A DNA stretch of 64,000 bases from Sphingobium sp. D43FB (GTDB taxonomy: Bacteria > Pseudomonadota > Alphaproteobacteria > Sphingomonadales > Sphingomonadaceae), in the NCBI RefSeq assembly GCF_002312805.1, contig NZ_NMUA01000013.1:62001-126000 (forward strand), read 5' to 3'. Below the pieces are notes generated by a model. It made no database searches. It was not told the DNA's origin and saw only the letters and a list, made by a program, of their open reading frames with translations. A program made the translations under genes and the position numbers. The first letter of the stretch is position 1. The number at the start of each line of letters is the position of its first letter. Below, piece by piece: positions 16,045 through 25,966 of the stretch.

Positions 16045-17609
16045 TCCGCCGCCTGCGCCAGCGCCGGTTCACTCCAAGTTAGCACCGGCTTGCGCGCCGC
16101 CAGCGTCTCGTCCAGCCGGCGACGCGGCGCATGATAGGGGGCGCCCTTCAACGCTTCGTCCCCCGCCTTGGCCCGTTCCGCCAACGACCGCAGCGCCATA
16201 ATGAACTGGTCGAGCGCCGCCTTGCTCTCGGTCTCGGTCGGCTCGATCAGCATCGCGCCATGGACGACCAGCGGGAAATACATGGTCATCGGGTGGAAGC
16301 CCTCGTCGATCAGCCCCTTGGCGATGTCGAGCGTCGTGAAGCCCTCGGCCAGCCCCTTGTCGCTGAACAGCGCCTCATGCATGCACGGCCCGCTGGTGCC
16401 GAACGGCGCGTCCAGCACATCGTCCAGGCTGCGCAGGATATAATTGGCGTTGAGGACCGCATCCTCCGCCACCTGCCGCAACCCGTCCGCGCCATGGCTC
16501 ATGATATAGGCGAGCGCGCGGGTGAACATGCCCATCTGCCCGTGGAAGGCGACCATCCGGCCAAAGGTGCCGCCATGATGGTCCTGCGCGGATTCCTCCT
16601 CGATCAGGACGAACTGGTCGCCCTGCTTTTCGACGAACGGCAGCGGCGCATAGGGGGCCAGTGCCGCCGACAACACCACCGGGCCAGAGCCGGGACCACC
16701 GCCACCATGGGGCGTCGAGAAAGTCTTGTGCAGGTTGATATGCATCGCATCGACGCCCAGATCGCCCGGCCGCACCCGCCCGACGATGGCGTTAAAGTTG
16801 GCACCGTCACAATAGACAAACGCACCCACCGCATGGACGGCATCGGAAATCGTCTTGAGGTCGCGCTCGAACAGGCCGCACGTATTGGGATTGGTGATCA
16901 TCACCGCCGCCACATCGGGGCCAAGCCGCGCCGTCAGCGCCGCCAGATCGACGCGGCCTTCGGGCGTCGCGGGAATATCCTCAACCTGATAGCCGCAAAA
17001 GGCCGCCGTGGCCGGATTGGTGCCATGCGCGCTTTCGGGCACCAGCACCACCGATCGGGCATCGCCCCGCGCCTCCAGCGCCGCACGGATCGCCAACAGG
17101 CCGCACAATTCGCCATGCGCCCCCGCCTTGGGGCTCATCGCCACACTATGCATCCCCGTCAGCGTCACCAGCCATTGTGCCAGTTCATGGATCACCGCCA
17201 GCGCGCCCTGCACCGTCGATTGCGGGGCCAGCGGATGCAGGTCCGCAAAACCGGGCATCCGCGCGACCTTTTCATTCAGGCGCGGATTATGCTTCATCGT
17301 GCAGGAACCGAGTGGAAACAGGCCGAGGTCAATGGCATAATTCTGCCGCGACAGGCGCGTATAATGGCGCACCGTTTCCTGTTCCGACAGGCCCGGCAGG
17401 CCGATCGCCTTGCGCTCCAGCCCGCCAAGACGGCTCGCCACCTTCGGCGCGGGCGCGAAATCGACGCCGGTCGTCTCGGTCGATCCGATCTCGAAGATCA
17501 GCGCCTCTTCCAGCATCAGCGCGCGATTACCCGTCGCCGTCGCCGGAGCCATATGCGCGTCCGCAACCGCGACCGGCGTGGTGGGACGGCCTTCCTTGAG
17601 CATGGTCAT
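16041..17609 (-). CDS. gcvPB: Glycine decarboxylase subunit 2 (P-protein, beta half)
   Basis: 522 residues, the size of GcvPB in organisms that have a split P-protein. With GcvPA it decarboxylates glycine and passes the aminomethyl group to the lipoyl arm of GcvH. The PLP-binding Lys lies in HINLHKTFSTPHGGGGPG, and the glycine-rich loop and LGSCTMKHNPRLNE motif are present near the N-terminus. It is separated from gcvPA by a REP repeat and followed directly by a DUF938 methyltransferase gene (ATGA overlap). Confidence 0.93.
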   Translation of the reverse strand: MTMLKEGRPTTPVAVADAHMAPATATGNRALMLEEALIFEIGSTETTGVDFAPAPKVASRLGGLERKAIGLPGLSEQETVRHYTRLSRQNYAIDLGLFPLGSCTMKHNPRLNEKVARMPGFADLHPLAPQSTVQGALAVIHELAQWLVTLTGMHSVAMSPKAGAHGELCGLLAIRAALEARGDARSVVLVPESAHGTNPATAAFCGYQVEDIPATPEGRVDLAALTARLGPDVAAVMITNPNTCGLFERDLKTISDAVHAVGAFVYCDGANFNAIVGRVRPGDLGVDAMHINLHKTFSTPHGGGGPGSGPVVLSAALAPYAPLPFVEKQGDQFVLIEEESAQDHHGGTFGRMVAFHGQMGMFTRALAYIMSHGADGLRQVAEDAVLNANYILRSLDDVLDAPFGTSGPCMHEALFSDKGLAEGFTTLDIAKGLIDEGFHPMTMYFPLVVHGAMLIEPTETESKAALDQFIMALRSLAERAKAGDEALKGAPYHAPRRRLDETLAARKPVLTWSEPALAQAAE

Positions 17610-17632
17610 ACGAACAAACCTTTCACCACAAA

Positions 17633-17712
17633 CCGTTCGCCCTGAGCTTGTCGAAGGGCTGCACTTTTCTTCGGATAGAAGGACGGGGCTTCGACAAGCT
17701 CAGCCCGAACGG
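17633..17712. repeat. REP-type palindromic repeat (class A) between gcvPA and gcvPB
   Basis: Begins CCGTTCGCCCTGAGCTTGTC and ends with the inverted copy GACAAGCTCAGCCCGAACGG. Same unit as at 5636-5708 and 21228-21301. It lies in the 118-bp gap between the two P-protein genes of one operon. Confidence 0.85.
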
Positions 17713-17727
17713 AATAAGGAGAGATGC

Positions 17728-19086
17728 TCATGCCAGTTCCTCCTCAAGCGCTATGGCCAGCGCCTCTATATCCTCTGCCGTCACCGTTTCGGTCACTGCG
17801 ACGACCAGCCCCTTGCCGATCGCGGGTGCATCGGGGAACAGCCGCCCCAGCGACACGCCCCCCAGCACGCCCTTGTCGGCCAGGCTGCGCACGACATCGC
17901 GCGCATCCTTGGTCAGGACCAGGGTGAACTCATTGAAAAAACTGTCGTTGAGCAAGGTCACGCCCGGCACTTGCGCCAGCCGATCGGCGGCCTGCACGGC
18001 CAGGCCGTGATTAAGGCCCGCCATGTCCCGCAAGCCGCGTTCGCCCAGCAAGGTCATATGTATGCTGAACGCCAGCGCACACAGGCCCGAATTGGTGCAG
18101 ATGTTCGACGTCGCCTTCTCGCGGCGGATATGCTGCTCGCGGGTGGACAGCGTCAGCACGAAGCCGCGCTTGCCCGCCGCGTCCACCGTCTCGCCGCACA
18201 AGCGGCCCGGCATCTGCCGCACATATTTCTGCTTGCACGCGAACAGGCCGAGATAGGGACCGCCAAATTGCAGGCCGACGCCGATCGACTGGCCCTCGCC
18301 CACGACGATGTCCGCGCCCATCTCGCCCGGCGGCACCAGCGCGCCCAGCGCCACCGGCTCCGTCACCACCGCCACCAGCAGCGCACCGGCCGCATGCACC
18401 GCATCGGCGAGCGGCGTCAGGTCGGCGACCCGCCCCAAAATGTCGGGATATTGCACCACGACGCAGCTCACATCCTTGTCGATCGCGGCGATCAGCGCGT
18501 CGATGTCCGTCTGCGCGGTCAGCGTCGGCGCGTCATGCGCCAGCACGTCGCCGGTGAACTTCGCCATCGTCCGCGCGACCGACACATAATGGGGGTGCAG
18601 GCCCGACGACAGGATCGCCTTGCCGCGCTTGGTGATACGCCGCGCCATACCGATCGCTTCCCAGCAGGCGGTCGACCCATCATACATGGACGCATTGGCG
18701 ACGTCGCAGCCCAGCAGGCGCGCGACCTGCGTCTGGAATTCGAACAAGACCTGCAGCGTCCCCTGCGCGATTTCCGGCTGATAAGGGGTATAGGCGGTCA
18801 GAAACTCGCCGCGCTGGATCAGATGATCGACGCTGGCGGGCACATGATGCTTATACGCGCCCGCGCCCAGGAAGAAGGGCGCTTCCCCCGCCGACAAATT
18901 CTGCCGCGCCAGCTTGCTCATATGCCGCTCGACCGCCAATTCGCTGGCATGATCGGGCAGGCCTTCGATCTGGCCGGAAAGCCGAGCCTCGGCAGGCACA
19001 TCCACGAACAGATCATCGATCGACGCCGCGCCAATGGTGGCAAGCATCGCCTGCCGGTCAGTGTCGGTAAGGGGTAGGTAGCGCAT
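17728..19086 (-). CDS. gcvPA: Glycine decarboxylase subunit 1 (P-protein, alpha half)
   Basis: 452 residues, the GcvPA length of split P-proteins. Conserved features include [20 protein letters not shown] and [15 protein letters not shown] in the first half and [21 protein letters not shown] residues (seen as [16 protein letters not shown]) near the C-terminal part. It acts with GcvPB as one PLP enzyme. It lies between gcvH and gcvPB; a class C REP element occupies the gcvH-gcvPA gap. Confidence 0.93.
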   Translation of the reverse strand: MRYLPLTDTDRQAMLATIGAASIDDLFVDVPAEARLSGQIEGLPDHASELAVERHMSKLARQNLSAGEAPFFLGAGAYKHHVPASVDHLIQRGEFLTAYTPYQPEIAQGTLQVLFEFQTQVARLLGCDVANASMYDGSTACWEAIGMARRITKRGKAILSSGLHPHYVSVARTMAKFTGDVLAHDAPTLTAQTDIDALIAAIDKDVSCVVVQYPDILGRVADLTPLADAVHAAGALLVAVVTEPVALGALVPPGEMGADIVVGEGQSIGVGLQFGGPYLGLFACKQKYVRQMPGRLCGETVDAAGKRGFVLTLSTREQHIRREKATSNICTNSGLCALAFSIHMTLLGERGLRDMAGLNHGLAVQAADRLAQVPGVTLLNDSFFNEFTLVLTKDARDVVRSLADKGVLGGVSLGRLFPDAPAIGKGLVVAVTETVTAEDIEALAIALEEELA

Positions 19087-19100
19087 TTCTTGCTCCTTCT

Positions 19101-19199
19101 CCCCTCCCCTTCAGGGGAGGGGCCGGGGGTGGGGGATGTCCGCCAGACGCAGCATTAGGGGCACGCCCCCACCCCAACCCCTCCCCTGAAGGGGAGGGG
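19101..19199. repeat. REP-type palindromic repeat (class C) between gcvH and gcvPA
   Basis: Starts CCCCTCCCCTTCAGGGGAGG and ends with the inverted counterpart CCTCCCCTGAAGGGGAGG-like, with a G/C-rich centre containing GGGGGTGGGGG and its complement CCCCCACCCC. A full head-to-head element, related to the half-element inside hrpB and to 31807-31921. Confidence 0.85.
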
Positions 19200-19209
19200 C
19201 TATGATTGA

Positions 19210-19581
19210 TTACAACGCAGCGACGAACTTCTTATACGCCGCTTCGGTCATCAGCCCTTCCAGCTCGCTCATGTCGGTGATGCGCAGCTTGAAGAACCAG
19301 CCATCCTCTTCGGCATCGCTGTTCACGAGCGCAGGCTCGTCCTCCAGCGCGCCATTGGCTTCGACCACTTCACCCGAAATCGGCGCATAGACGTCGGACG
19401 CGGCTTTGACCGATTCCACCACAGCGGCGTCATCGCCCTTGTCGAAGGTCGCGCCTTCGACCGGCAGTTCGACGAACACGATGTCGCCCAATTGCTCCTG
19501 GGCAAAGTCGGTGATGCCGACCGTGGCGATCTCGCCCTCGACGTCGATCCACTCATGTTCTTCGGTAAAATAACGGCTCAT
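19210..19581 (-). CDS. gcvH: Glycine cleavage system H protein
   Basis: 123 residues, standard for GcvH. It is the lipoylated shuttle protein of the glycine cleavage complex. The lipoyl Lys is K59 in [14 protein letters not shown], and the [19 protein letters not shown] block is typical. The gene lies 59 bp downstream of gcvT on the same strand. No unusual residues. Confidence 0.95.
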   Translation of the reverse strand: MSRYFTEEHEWIDVEGEIATVGITDFAQEQLGDIVFVELPVEGATFDKGDDAAVVESVKAASDVYAPISGEVVEANGALEDEPALVNSDAEEDGWFFKLRITDMSELEGLMTEAAYKKFVAAL

Positions 19582-19640
19582 GATGATAGTCTCCGGAATG
19601 ATTGCTTGAAAATCATGATCACAAAAAGTCGGAACAAGAA

Positions 19641-20807
19641 TTAGGCGGTCGCGCGGCGATAGCGGTGCGGCACGAACGGCATCGGCACCACCGTCGCGCT
19701 GATGCGCTTGCCGCGCACGTCGATCTCCAGCGCGGTGTCGAGCGCGCTATGCGGCAGGCTGACCCAGCCCATGGCGATCGGCGCGCCCAGGCTCGGCGCA
19801 AAGCCGCCCGACGTCACTTCCCCGACCAGATTGTCACCGACAAAGATTTGCGCGCCCTCCCGCGCGGGCAGACGCCCCTGGATCTTCAAGCCCACGCGCT
19901 TGGTGCCTGGGCCATCGGCCAGTTCCTTCATCACCCGGCCATGGCCAATGAAGCCGCCCTCCGCGCGCCGACGCTTGCCGATCGCAAAGCCCAGGTCCGC
20001 GCCAATCGTGCTGACCGCCGGCGTCAGGTCATGGCCGTAAAGCGGCAGCCCGGCTTCGAGCCGGAGCGAATCCCGCGCGCCAAGGCCGATCGGCTTGACC
20101 TGGCGAAGCGCACACAACGCATCAGCAAAGCCCTCGGCGGCGTCCGCAGGCAGGCTGATCTCGAACCCATCCTCGCCGGTATAGCCCGACCGGCTGATCC
20201 ACAGCGCCACGCCGTTCCAGTCGAACGCGCCGCACTGCATGAAGGTCAGGTCCGCCGTCCCCGGCACCAACGCGGCCATCGCCTCGCCTGCCTCCGGCCC
20301 CTGCAACGCCAGCAGCGCCTGCTCGTCCATATGGTTCATCACGACCTCGTCGGGCAGATGCTCGATCATCCAGGCCATGTCGTCATATTTGGTCGCGCCG
20401 TTGACGACCATATAGATCGCCGCGCCATCGAACGCCCCATCGGCCGGGCGCGCGACCATCAGGTCGTCGAGAATGCCGCCATCCTGATCCAGCAGCATCG
20501 AATAACGCTGGCGACCGGGCTTCAACCCCTTGATATCGGCTGGCAGCATCGCTTCCAGCGCTTCGTCCACGCCCTCACCCGAAAAGCCGATCTGCCCCAT
20601 ATGGCTGACATCGAACAGCCCGGCATGTTCGCGGGTCCAGCTATGTTCGGCCATGATGCCATCATAATGGATCGGCATATGATAGCCCGCAAAGCCGACC
20701 ATGCGCGCGCCCTGCGCACGGTGCCAGGCGTCGAGCGGCAGCGCTTCAAGCGGCAAGGCCTCTTCGAGCGTAGCTACATCATCATTTGAGTCATAGGTGG
20801 CGGTCAT
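19641..20807 (-). CDS. gcvT: Aminomethyltransferase (glycine cleavage T protein)
   Basis: 388 residues from the ATG at 20807, which has GAAAGG upstream; an in-frame upstream start would add 28 residues that overlap the leader. It transfers the methylene group from aminomethyl-lipoyl-GcvH to tetrahydrofolate. Typical motifs: [29 protein letters not shown] and [12 protein letters not shown], plus [17 protein letters not shown]. First gene of the operon, placed behind the tandem glycine riboswitch. Confidence 0.94.
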   Translation of the reverse strand: MTATYDSNDDVATLEEALPLEALPLDAWHRAQGARMVGFAGYHMPIHYDGIMAEHSWTREHAGLFDVSHMGQIGFSGEGVDEALEAMLPADIKGLKPGRQRYSMLLDQDGGILDDLMVARPADGAFDGAAIYMVVNGATKYDDMAWMIEHLPDEVVMNHMDEQALLALQGPEAGEAMAALVPGTADLTFMQCGAFDWNGVALWISRSGYTGEDGFEISLPADAAEGFADALCALRQVKPIGLGARDSLRLEAGLPLYGHDLTPAVSTIGADLGFAIGKRRRAEGGFIGHGRVMKELADGPGTKRVGLKIQGRLPAREGAQIFVGDNLVGEVTSGGFAPSLGAPIAMGWVSLPHSALDTALEIDVRGKRISATVVPMPFVPHRYRRATA

Positions 20808-20896
20808 CGGACGGCCTTTCCGTGAGAGGGTTGCAGCGACGTTCAGCCCGGCCCGCACCGGACCGCTTCTGTTCGTCACCCCCTCTGTCACGGGAA

Positions 20897-21078
20897 CCTG
20901 AGAGCTTTGACCAGCGGCCTTGCGGCCACATGGCTTACCCCTTCGGTGGGACGAGATAACTCGTCCGCTTTCCAGAGTGCCTTGCGCGCGATGCGGTCCA
21001 TTGGCCTGAGAGATTCCGGGGCGGTTGCTCCTTCGGCGACGGGGACGGCCTCAAAGGCCACCCATGCTCTCCCGCATC
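20897..21078 (-). promoter_or_regulatory. Tandem glycine riboswitch upstream of gcvT
   Basis: On the minus strand two similar aptamer blocks are present. The first (about 21004-21078) reads GCGGGAGAGC ... GCCGAAGGAGCAACC ... ATCTCTCAGGC. The second (about 20897-20985) reads CTCTGG-AAAGCGG ... CACCGAAGGGGTAAGCC ... AAGCTCTCAGG. The conserved GAGAG core, the CCGAAGGxGxAA loop and the terminal CTCAGG are those of the glycine riboswitch, and the two-aptamer arrangement is its common form. It should raise expression of the glycine cleavage operon when glycine is present. The exact ends and the expression platform (20808-20896) are not resolved. Confidence 0.9.
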
Positions 21079-21117
21079 ATGCCCAGCGCCGAATCCTCGA
21101 CACCGGAGACGTCCTAG

Positions 21118-21146
21118 GCATTGCGACAAAGGACAGGACACGTCAA
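21118..21146 (-). promoter_or_regulatory. Candidate sigma-70 type promoter of the glycine operon
   Basis: On the minus strand TTGACG (21146-21141) is followed after 17 bp by CAATGC (21123-21118), just upstream of the first aptamer. The -35 box is good, the -10 box is poor. Position is the main support. Confidence 0.35.
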
Positions 21147-21227
21147 TCGCCTATCATCCTCCCCTTGGGGCTGGATGGCTGCGGCGGGCAGCATGTCGGA
21201 AGCTACGCCTATCGCATCAACCCCACC

Positions 21228-21301
21228 CCGTTCGGGCTGAGCCTGTCGAAGCCCCCTTCCCTTCTGCCAGAAATGCCCTTCGACAAGCTCAGGGCGAACG
21301 G
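21228..21301. repeat. REP-type palindromic repeat (class A) between the glycine operon leader and dgt
   Basis: Starts CCGTTCGGGCTGAGCCTGTC and ends GACAAGCTCAGGGCGAACGG, the inverted unit of class A. It lies in the gap between the 3' end of dgt and the glycine operon promoter. Confidence 0.85.
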
Positions 21302-21326
21302 AAGAAGGATGAGCCTTCCCCCTAAC

Positions 21327-22469
21327 CTACCCAAATATCTCCGCATGCCGCTTCTCGGCATAACGGTCCGTCATCCCGGCGATGAAGTCCGTAATGTGGC
21401 GACTACGCGCCGGTTCGGCCAACACACACTCGTCGCGCCATTCAGGCGGCATCAGGCCCGGCTCTTCCTGATAGGCGCGGAACAGGTCGGTCACGACCAC
21501 CCGCGCCCGGTCGGCCGCTGCCATTTGCTCTGGATGATGATAAAGCGTGGCATACATGAAGCGCTTGAGGTCGCGCTCCTGCGCCGCCAGCTCCGGCGAG
21601 AAGCCGACCAGCGTGCGGCCCAGCGCGCGCACATCCTCGACCGTTTCGACCCGCGATTCCGCGATATTCGCCCGCGTCGCCGCCAGCAGGTCGTTGGCCA
21701 TCACGCCGATCTGCTCGCGCACCAGTTCGCGCAGCAGGCCGTCCTGCGGAACGTCGGGATAGCGGGTCCGCACCCGGTCCCAACATGAGGCGACGAACGG
21801 CACCTCCAGCAACTGTTCCAGCGTCAGCAAACCCGCCCGCAAGCCATCATCAATGTCATGGTTGTCATAGGCAATATCATCCGAAATCGCCGCCAACTGC
21901 GCCTCCAGCGAGGCATGGCTCGTCAGGTCCAGCGGAAACAGCGCATCCAGTTCGCGCATCGCCCAGCCGGGATGCTCGATCGGCCCATTATGCTTGGCCA
22001 ACCCCTCCAGCATCTCCCAGCTGAGATTCAGCCCCTTGAAGCGCGGATAGGGGCTTTCCAGCAGCATCAGCGTGCGCAGCGTGTGGGCATTATGGTCGAA
22101 CCCGCCATGATCCTCCATCGCCACTTCCAGCGCATCCTCGCCCGCATGGCCGAAGGGCGGATGGCCGATATCATGCGCCAGGCACAGCGCCTCGGTCAGA
22201 TCCTCGTTCAGCCCCAGCGTGCGCGCGGTGGTACGACCGATCTGCGCGACCTCCAGGCTGTGGGTCAGGCGGACGCGGAAATGATCGCCATCGGGCGACA
22301 CGAACACCTGCGTCTTGTGGCGCAACCGGCGAAAGGCGATCGAATGGATGATGCGGTCGCGGTCGCGCTGGAACATGTCACGCGGCCCGCGCACCTCCCC
22401 GCCCGGTTCGGCATGAAGCCGTCCCCGGCTGGCGGCGGGGTGGCAGGCATAGGAAGCAAGGATCGTCAT
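21327..22469 (-). CDS. dgt: dGTP triphosphohydrolase-like dNTPase (HD family)
   Basis: 380 residues from the ATG at 22469 (GAGGACG upstream). HD-domain metal ligands are seen in [13 protein letters not shown] and [15 protein letters not shown], with the further His in HNAHTLR. It belongs to the Dgt-like type that hydrolyses dNTPs to the nucleoside and triphosphate; it controls dNTP pools in the cytoplasm. The upstream SPOR gene ends 11 bp before its start, so the two may be one operon. A REP repeat follows the stop. Confidence 0.88.
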   Translation of the reverse strand: MTILASYACHPAASRGRLHAEPGGEVRGPRDMFQRDRDRIIHSIAFRRLRHKTQVFVSPDGDHFRVRLTHSLEVAQIGRTTARTLGLNEDLTEALCLAHDIGHPPFGHAGEDALEVAMEDHGGFDHNAHTLRTLMLLESPYPRFKGLNLSWEMLEGLAKHNGPIEHPGWAMRELDALFPLDLTSHASLEAQLAAISDDIAYDNHDIDDGLRAGLLTLEQLLEVPFVASCWDRVRTRYPDVPQDGLLRELVREQIGVMANDLLAATRANIAESRVETVEDVRALGRTLVGFSPELAAQERDLKRFMYATLYHHPEQMAAADRARVVVTDLFRAYQEEPGLMPPEWRDECVLAEPARSRHITDFIAGMTDRYAEKRHAEIFG

Positions 22470-22480
22470 GGGACGTCCTC

Positions 22481-24319
22481 TTACTGGCCGCCCAGCCTTT
22501 CGACCACCTCTCCCGCGCTGCTTTTCCACGCAAAGGCATCGCCACCGGCAGCCTTGATCTTGTCCTCCAGCGCCTTGGCGCGCGCGAAGTTGGGGAACGG
22601 CCCGACCAGCAGGCGGTTGGTCTGGCCCCAGTTCGCGCTCCAGCCATCCTGCGCGGACAGGCTGTCATATTTTTTGCGCAGCGCATTGAGCGTGAAGGAG
22701 AGGCCCGATTTGCTCGCCCCGATGCCGATCTGCAACCAGTTGCGCGACGGATTGTCGGCCAGCTTCTTCTTTTCTTCGGCTTCCTTCTTCGCCTTGGCGT
22801 CGGCTTCCGCCTTGGCCTTGGCCAGCGCCGCCTTCTTCACCTTGTCGGCAGCGGCCTGCCGCTCGGCGCGGCGCGCCGCCTGCAGCGCGGCGATCTCCTC
22901 CAGATCGACGGCAGCGACACGCGCCTGTCGCTCCGCTTCGGGCACGTCGATCGCGCGAATGATGTCGGCCAGCGTCCGCGTCGCCCCCGGATCAGGCTGC
23001 GGCGGCGCAGCGGGCACGGATTGAACCATGGCCGGCTGCGGCGCGGTCTGCGGCGCAGGCGACGGCGCGACGGTGGCTACCGATTCGAAGCCCGGCGCGG
23101 GCGGCCCCTGCACCGCTGTAGCGGGCGCATTCGCCTGCCGCACCGGCGGCGGCGTTGGATCCGGGGTCGGCGCGCTTGCCTGGACGGATGGCGCAACCGC
23201 CGCCGGTGCCGTCTGCGCTGGCGCAGGGCCTGGGGTCGGCTGAACCATCGGCGTCGGGGGCGGCGCGGGCGTAGGTTGCACCATCGGCGTGGGCGTGGGC
23301 GTGGGCGTGGGCGTGGGCGTGGGCGTGGGCGTGGGCTGAACCGCCGGCATCGCCTGACGTTGCGTCTGCGCCCGTGCCATCGCCACGCGGGCGGGCGTTT
23401 CAGATCGGGCCAAGCGCGCAGCCTCGCGCCGCTGGCGTTGCTGTTCGGCGCGGCGGGCCCGCGCGCTTTGCGGTCGATTGGTCGGCGCGGCGGCGACCGC
23501 AACCGGTGCGGCTGGCACCACGACCTGCGGCGTGCCGGGCGCTGGCGGGGTCGGCGTGATCGCCGCGATGCGCGTGCCGGTCTGCGCCGGGAACTGCCCG
23601 AAATGCACCGCCGCCGCCTTTTGCGGCGCGGTCAGATAGGGCATTTTCTGCATATAGGGGACGATCGCCGCCGCGAGTTGCGCGGGCATGGTCTGGTCGG
23701 CCACCTTGCGCGCTTCGGCCTGCTGGTTGTTCATCGCCAGGATGAACGCGCGATAGCGCCATGCCGCCCGGTCGCTCTTGTAGAGCAACGGCTCCAAAGC
23801 CCGCTCCGCCGCCGCCACCTGGCCCGATATGCCCAGCGACGCGGCATAGCGGCGGATCAGTTCGGCGTCATTGGGCGTCCGCTGCAACGCGGCCTGATAG
23901 TCGCGCTGCGCCCCGGCCTGATCGCCGGTCATGTCCCGCGCCAGCCCGCGATCCGCCAAAATCGTCGCGTCGGCAAAGCCCAGCCGCCCCGCCTGATCGA
24001 ACAGCCGCACCGCCTCCGCCGGGTTCTGCAGCTTCAGATTGACGCGCGCCAGCCCCACCTTGATCCGGCCATTGCCGCTGGTGATCGTATCGGCACGCGC
24101 AAAGAAACCCGCCGCCGCGCGCGGATCGTCCAGCGCCAGCGCCGCCTCCCCCGCCCCGATCAACGCATCCACGTCGCGCGGATTGGCCGACAGGCGCGCC
24201 AGATTGCTGTTGAGGTCGGCGGCGCCAAGGGGACGGACCAGTTGCGCCTGATCGGTTTGCGCCTGGGCGGTTCCGGCCATCAGCAGGCCGCCAAGAATCC
24301 ATGAAAGATATTGTGTCAC
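22481..24319 (-). CDS. Secreted TPR protein with C-terminal SPOR domain
   Basis: 612 residues. A signal peptide ([20 protein letters not shown]) is followed by TPR-like repeats rich in Ala and Leu (residues ~30-240), a long Pro/Ala/Thr-rich linker, a charged Lys/Glu/Ala helix, and a C-terminal ~80-residue SPOR domain ([21 protein letters not shown] ... [21 protein letters not shown]). SPOR domains bind denuded glycan strands at division sites. The linker includes eight consecutive Pro-Thr units encoded by a 6-bp tandem repeat. The gene lies just downstream of the ftsZ terminator. Role at septum is inferred from the SPOR domain and location. Confidence 0.8.
   Translation of the reverse strand: MTQYLSWILGGLLMAGTAQAQTDQAQLVRPLGAADLNSNLARLSANPRDVDALIGAGEAALALDDPRAAAGFFARADTITSGNGRIKVGLARVNLKLQNPAEAVRLFDQAGRLGFADATILADRGLARDMTGDQAGAQRDYQAALQRTPNDAELIRRYAASLGISGQVAAAERALEPLLYKSDRAAWRYRAFILAMNNQQAEARKVADQTMPAQLAAAIVPYMQKMPYLTAPQKAAAVHFGQFPAQTGTRIAAITPTPPAPGTPQVVVPAAPVAVAAAPTNRPQSARARRAEQQRQRREAARLARSETPARVAMARAQTQRQAMPAVQPTPTPTPTPTPTPTPTPMVQPTPAPPPTPMVQPTPGPAPAQTAPAAVAPSVQASAPTPDPTPPPVRQANAPATAVQGPPAPGFESVATVAPSPAPQTAPQPAMVQSVPAAPPQPDPGATRTLADIIRAIDVPEAERQARVAAVDLEEIAALQAARRAERQAAADKVKKAALAKAKAEADAKAKKEAEEKKKLADNPSRNWLQIGIGASKSGLSFTLNALRKKYDSLSAQDGWSANWGQTNRLLVGPFPNFARAKALEDKIKAAGGDAFAWKSSAGEVVERLGGQ
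23289..23336. repeat. Hexanucleotide tandem repeat, eight copies of GTGGGC
   Basis: Eight exact 6-bp units lie in the Pro/Thr linker of the SPOR protein. On the coding (minus) strand each unit encodes Pro-Thr, so copy number changes would alter linker length without a frameshift. Confidence 0.95.
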
Positions 24320-24364
24320 ATCCGCGCTCTAGCGGATCAAGGCGCGAATAGGAAATCGCCCAAA

Positions 24365-24407
24365 CAAAAAAGCGCGCCGTGCTGCCCCATAGGACAGACG
24401 GCGCGCT
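24365..24407 (-). terminator. Rho-independent terminator after ftsZ
   Basis: On the minus strand a 10-bp perfect stem (AGCGCGCCGT with ACGGCGCGCT) with a 17-base loop is followed by six Ts. It lies 37 bp after the ftsZ stop and before the start of the SPOR gene. It is the clearest intrinsic terminator in the window and closes the dcw cluster. Confidence 0.9.
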
Positions 24408-24443
24408 GCATGACCGGCGCGGCGTGGGCCGCGCGCGATGATC

Positions 24444-25859
24444 TTACTGGTTGTTCTGGCGGTTCAGGAAGCGGGGAATGTCGACACCGGCGGCGTCGTC
24501 ACCACCCGGCACCTTGTCCGCGCCACGGGTCAGGCCCGCCATCCGCTCGAACAATGTTCCGCCGCTTGCGACGCGCGGTGCGGCAGGGGCTGCGGCGGGT
24601 GCAGCATTGTCCGCACCCAGCACCAGTTCGTCCTGATCCGGCCCTTCGTCGGAAAACACCGCTGCAGGCTTGGGCGCGGCGAAGGGCGCGGGGGCCGCTT
24701 CGACCGGCGCAGGTGCAGGCGGCGCGGGGACGTCCAGTTCCAGTGTTTCGGGTTCCGGCGCAGGTGCTGCGGCCGGCGCAGGCTGCGGCGCGGGCGTCGC
24801 GGCCTTGGGCGCACCACCCTGCTGCGGCACCGACACGGCGGGACGGCTGGCAAAGCTGAACGGCTGCGTCAACGGCGCGGCATGGTTGCCGATCTCATTG
24901 TCGATGCCGGTGGCGACCACCGACACGCGGATCTTGCCGTTGAGATTGTCGTTGAACGCGCTGCCCCAGATGATGTTCGCGTCCGGGTCCACCAGTTCGC
25001 GGATATGGTTGGCGGCTTCGTCCACTTCCATCAGGCGCATGTCCTCGCCGCCGACGATGGAGACGATCACGCCCTTCGCGCCGCGCATCGACACGCCGTC
25101 GAGCAGCGGGTTGGCGATCGCCTTCTCGGCCGCCTGCAAAGCACGGCCGTCGCCTTCCGCTTCGCCGGTGCCCATCATCGCCTTGCCCATTTCGCCCATC
25201 ACCGACCGCACGTCGGCAAAGTCGAGGTTGATGAGGCCGGGCATGATCATCAGGTCGGTGATGCTGCGCACGCCCTGCTGCAACACTTCGTCCGCCATCT
25301 GGAACGCTTCCTTAAAGGTCGTGTTCGGATTGGCGATCAGGAACAGATTCTGGTTCGGAATGACGATCAGCGTATCGACATGCTTCTGTAGCTCATCGAT
25401 GCCGCTTTCCGCCGACTTCATGCGGCGATTGCCCTCGAAGGTGAAGGGCTTGGTTACGACGCCGACGGTCAGGATGCCACGCTCACGCGCCGCCTTGGCG
25501 ATGACGGGGGCCGCGCCAGTGCCGGTGCCGCCACCCATGCCCGCGGTGATGAAGCACATATGCGCGCCTTCCAGCGCCGCTTCGACCATGGCGATGGTTT
25601 CTTCCGCCGCCGCCTTGCCGATTTCGGGGCGCGATCCGGCACCCAGACCCTCGGTGATCTGGGGCCCAAGCTGGATGCGGCGTTCGGCCGGCGAGCTGTT
25701 AAGCGCCTGCGCGTCGGTATTGGCGACGATGAAATCGACGCCCTCGACATTGGCGGCGATCATGTTCGCGATGGCATTGCCGCCCGCGCCGCCGACGCCG
25801 ATCACCGCGATCCGCGGCTTCAGTTCGTCCACATGCGGTGGGCTGATTTCAATGCTCAT
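24444..25859 (-). CDS. ftsZ: Cell division GTPase FtsZ
   Basis: 471 residues. The tubulin signature is [10 protein letters not shown], with the T7 region [12 protein letters not shown]. After the GTPase core (~residues 1-320) comes a Pro/Ala-rich unstructured linker and the conserved C-terminal peptide [10 protein letters not shown] that binds partners such as FtsA. The start at 25859 has GGGAG eight bases upstream; an upstream frame extension lacks support. Last gene of the dcw cluster, followed by a strong terminator. Its 107-bp leader from ftsA holds an inverted repeat. Confidence 0.97.
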   Translation of the reverse strand: MSIEISPPHVDELKPRIAVIGVGGAGGNAIANMIAANVEGVDFIVANTDAQALNSSPAERRIQLGPQITEGLGAGSRPEIGKAAAEETIAMVEAALEGAHMCFITAGMGGGTGTGAAPVIAKAARERGILTVGVVTKPFTFEGNRRMKSAESGIDELQKHVDTLIVIPNQNLFLIANPNTTFKEAFQMADEVLQQGVRSITDLMIMPGLINLDFADVRSVMGEMGKAMMGTGEAEGDGRALQAAEKAIANPLLDGVSMRGAKGVIVSIVGGEDMRLMEVDEAANHIRELVDPDANIIWGSAFNDNLNGKIRVSVVATGIDNEIGNHAAPLTQPFSFASRPAVSVPQQGGAPKAATPAPQPAPAAAPAPEPETLELDVPAPPAPAPVEAAPAPFAAPKPAAVFSDEGPDQDELVLGADNAAPAAAPAAPRVASGGTLFERMAGLTRGADKVPGGDDAAGVDIPRFLNRQNNQ

Positions 25860-25966
25860 ATATTCTGCTCCCTCAGCTTCCTCGTCAGGAAGCGAAACCG
25901 TCATTAATTGTTAACACCAGAAAATAGGGGATTTCACCAGCTATTTTCGTTTCATTCCAAATTCGG

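Noticed and set aside
23289..23336. Tandem repeat as a possible CRISPR
   Set aside because: Six-base units without spacers, inside a coding sequence.
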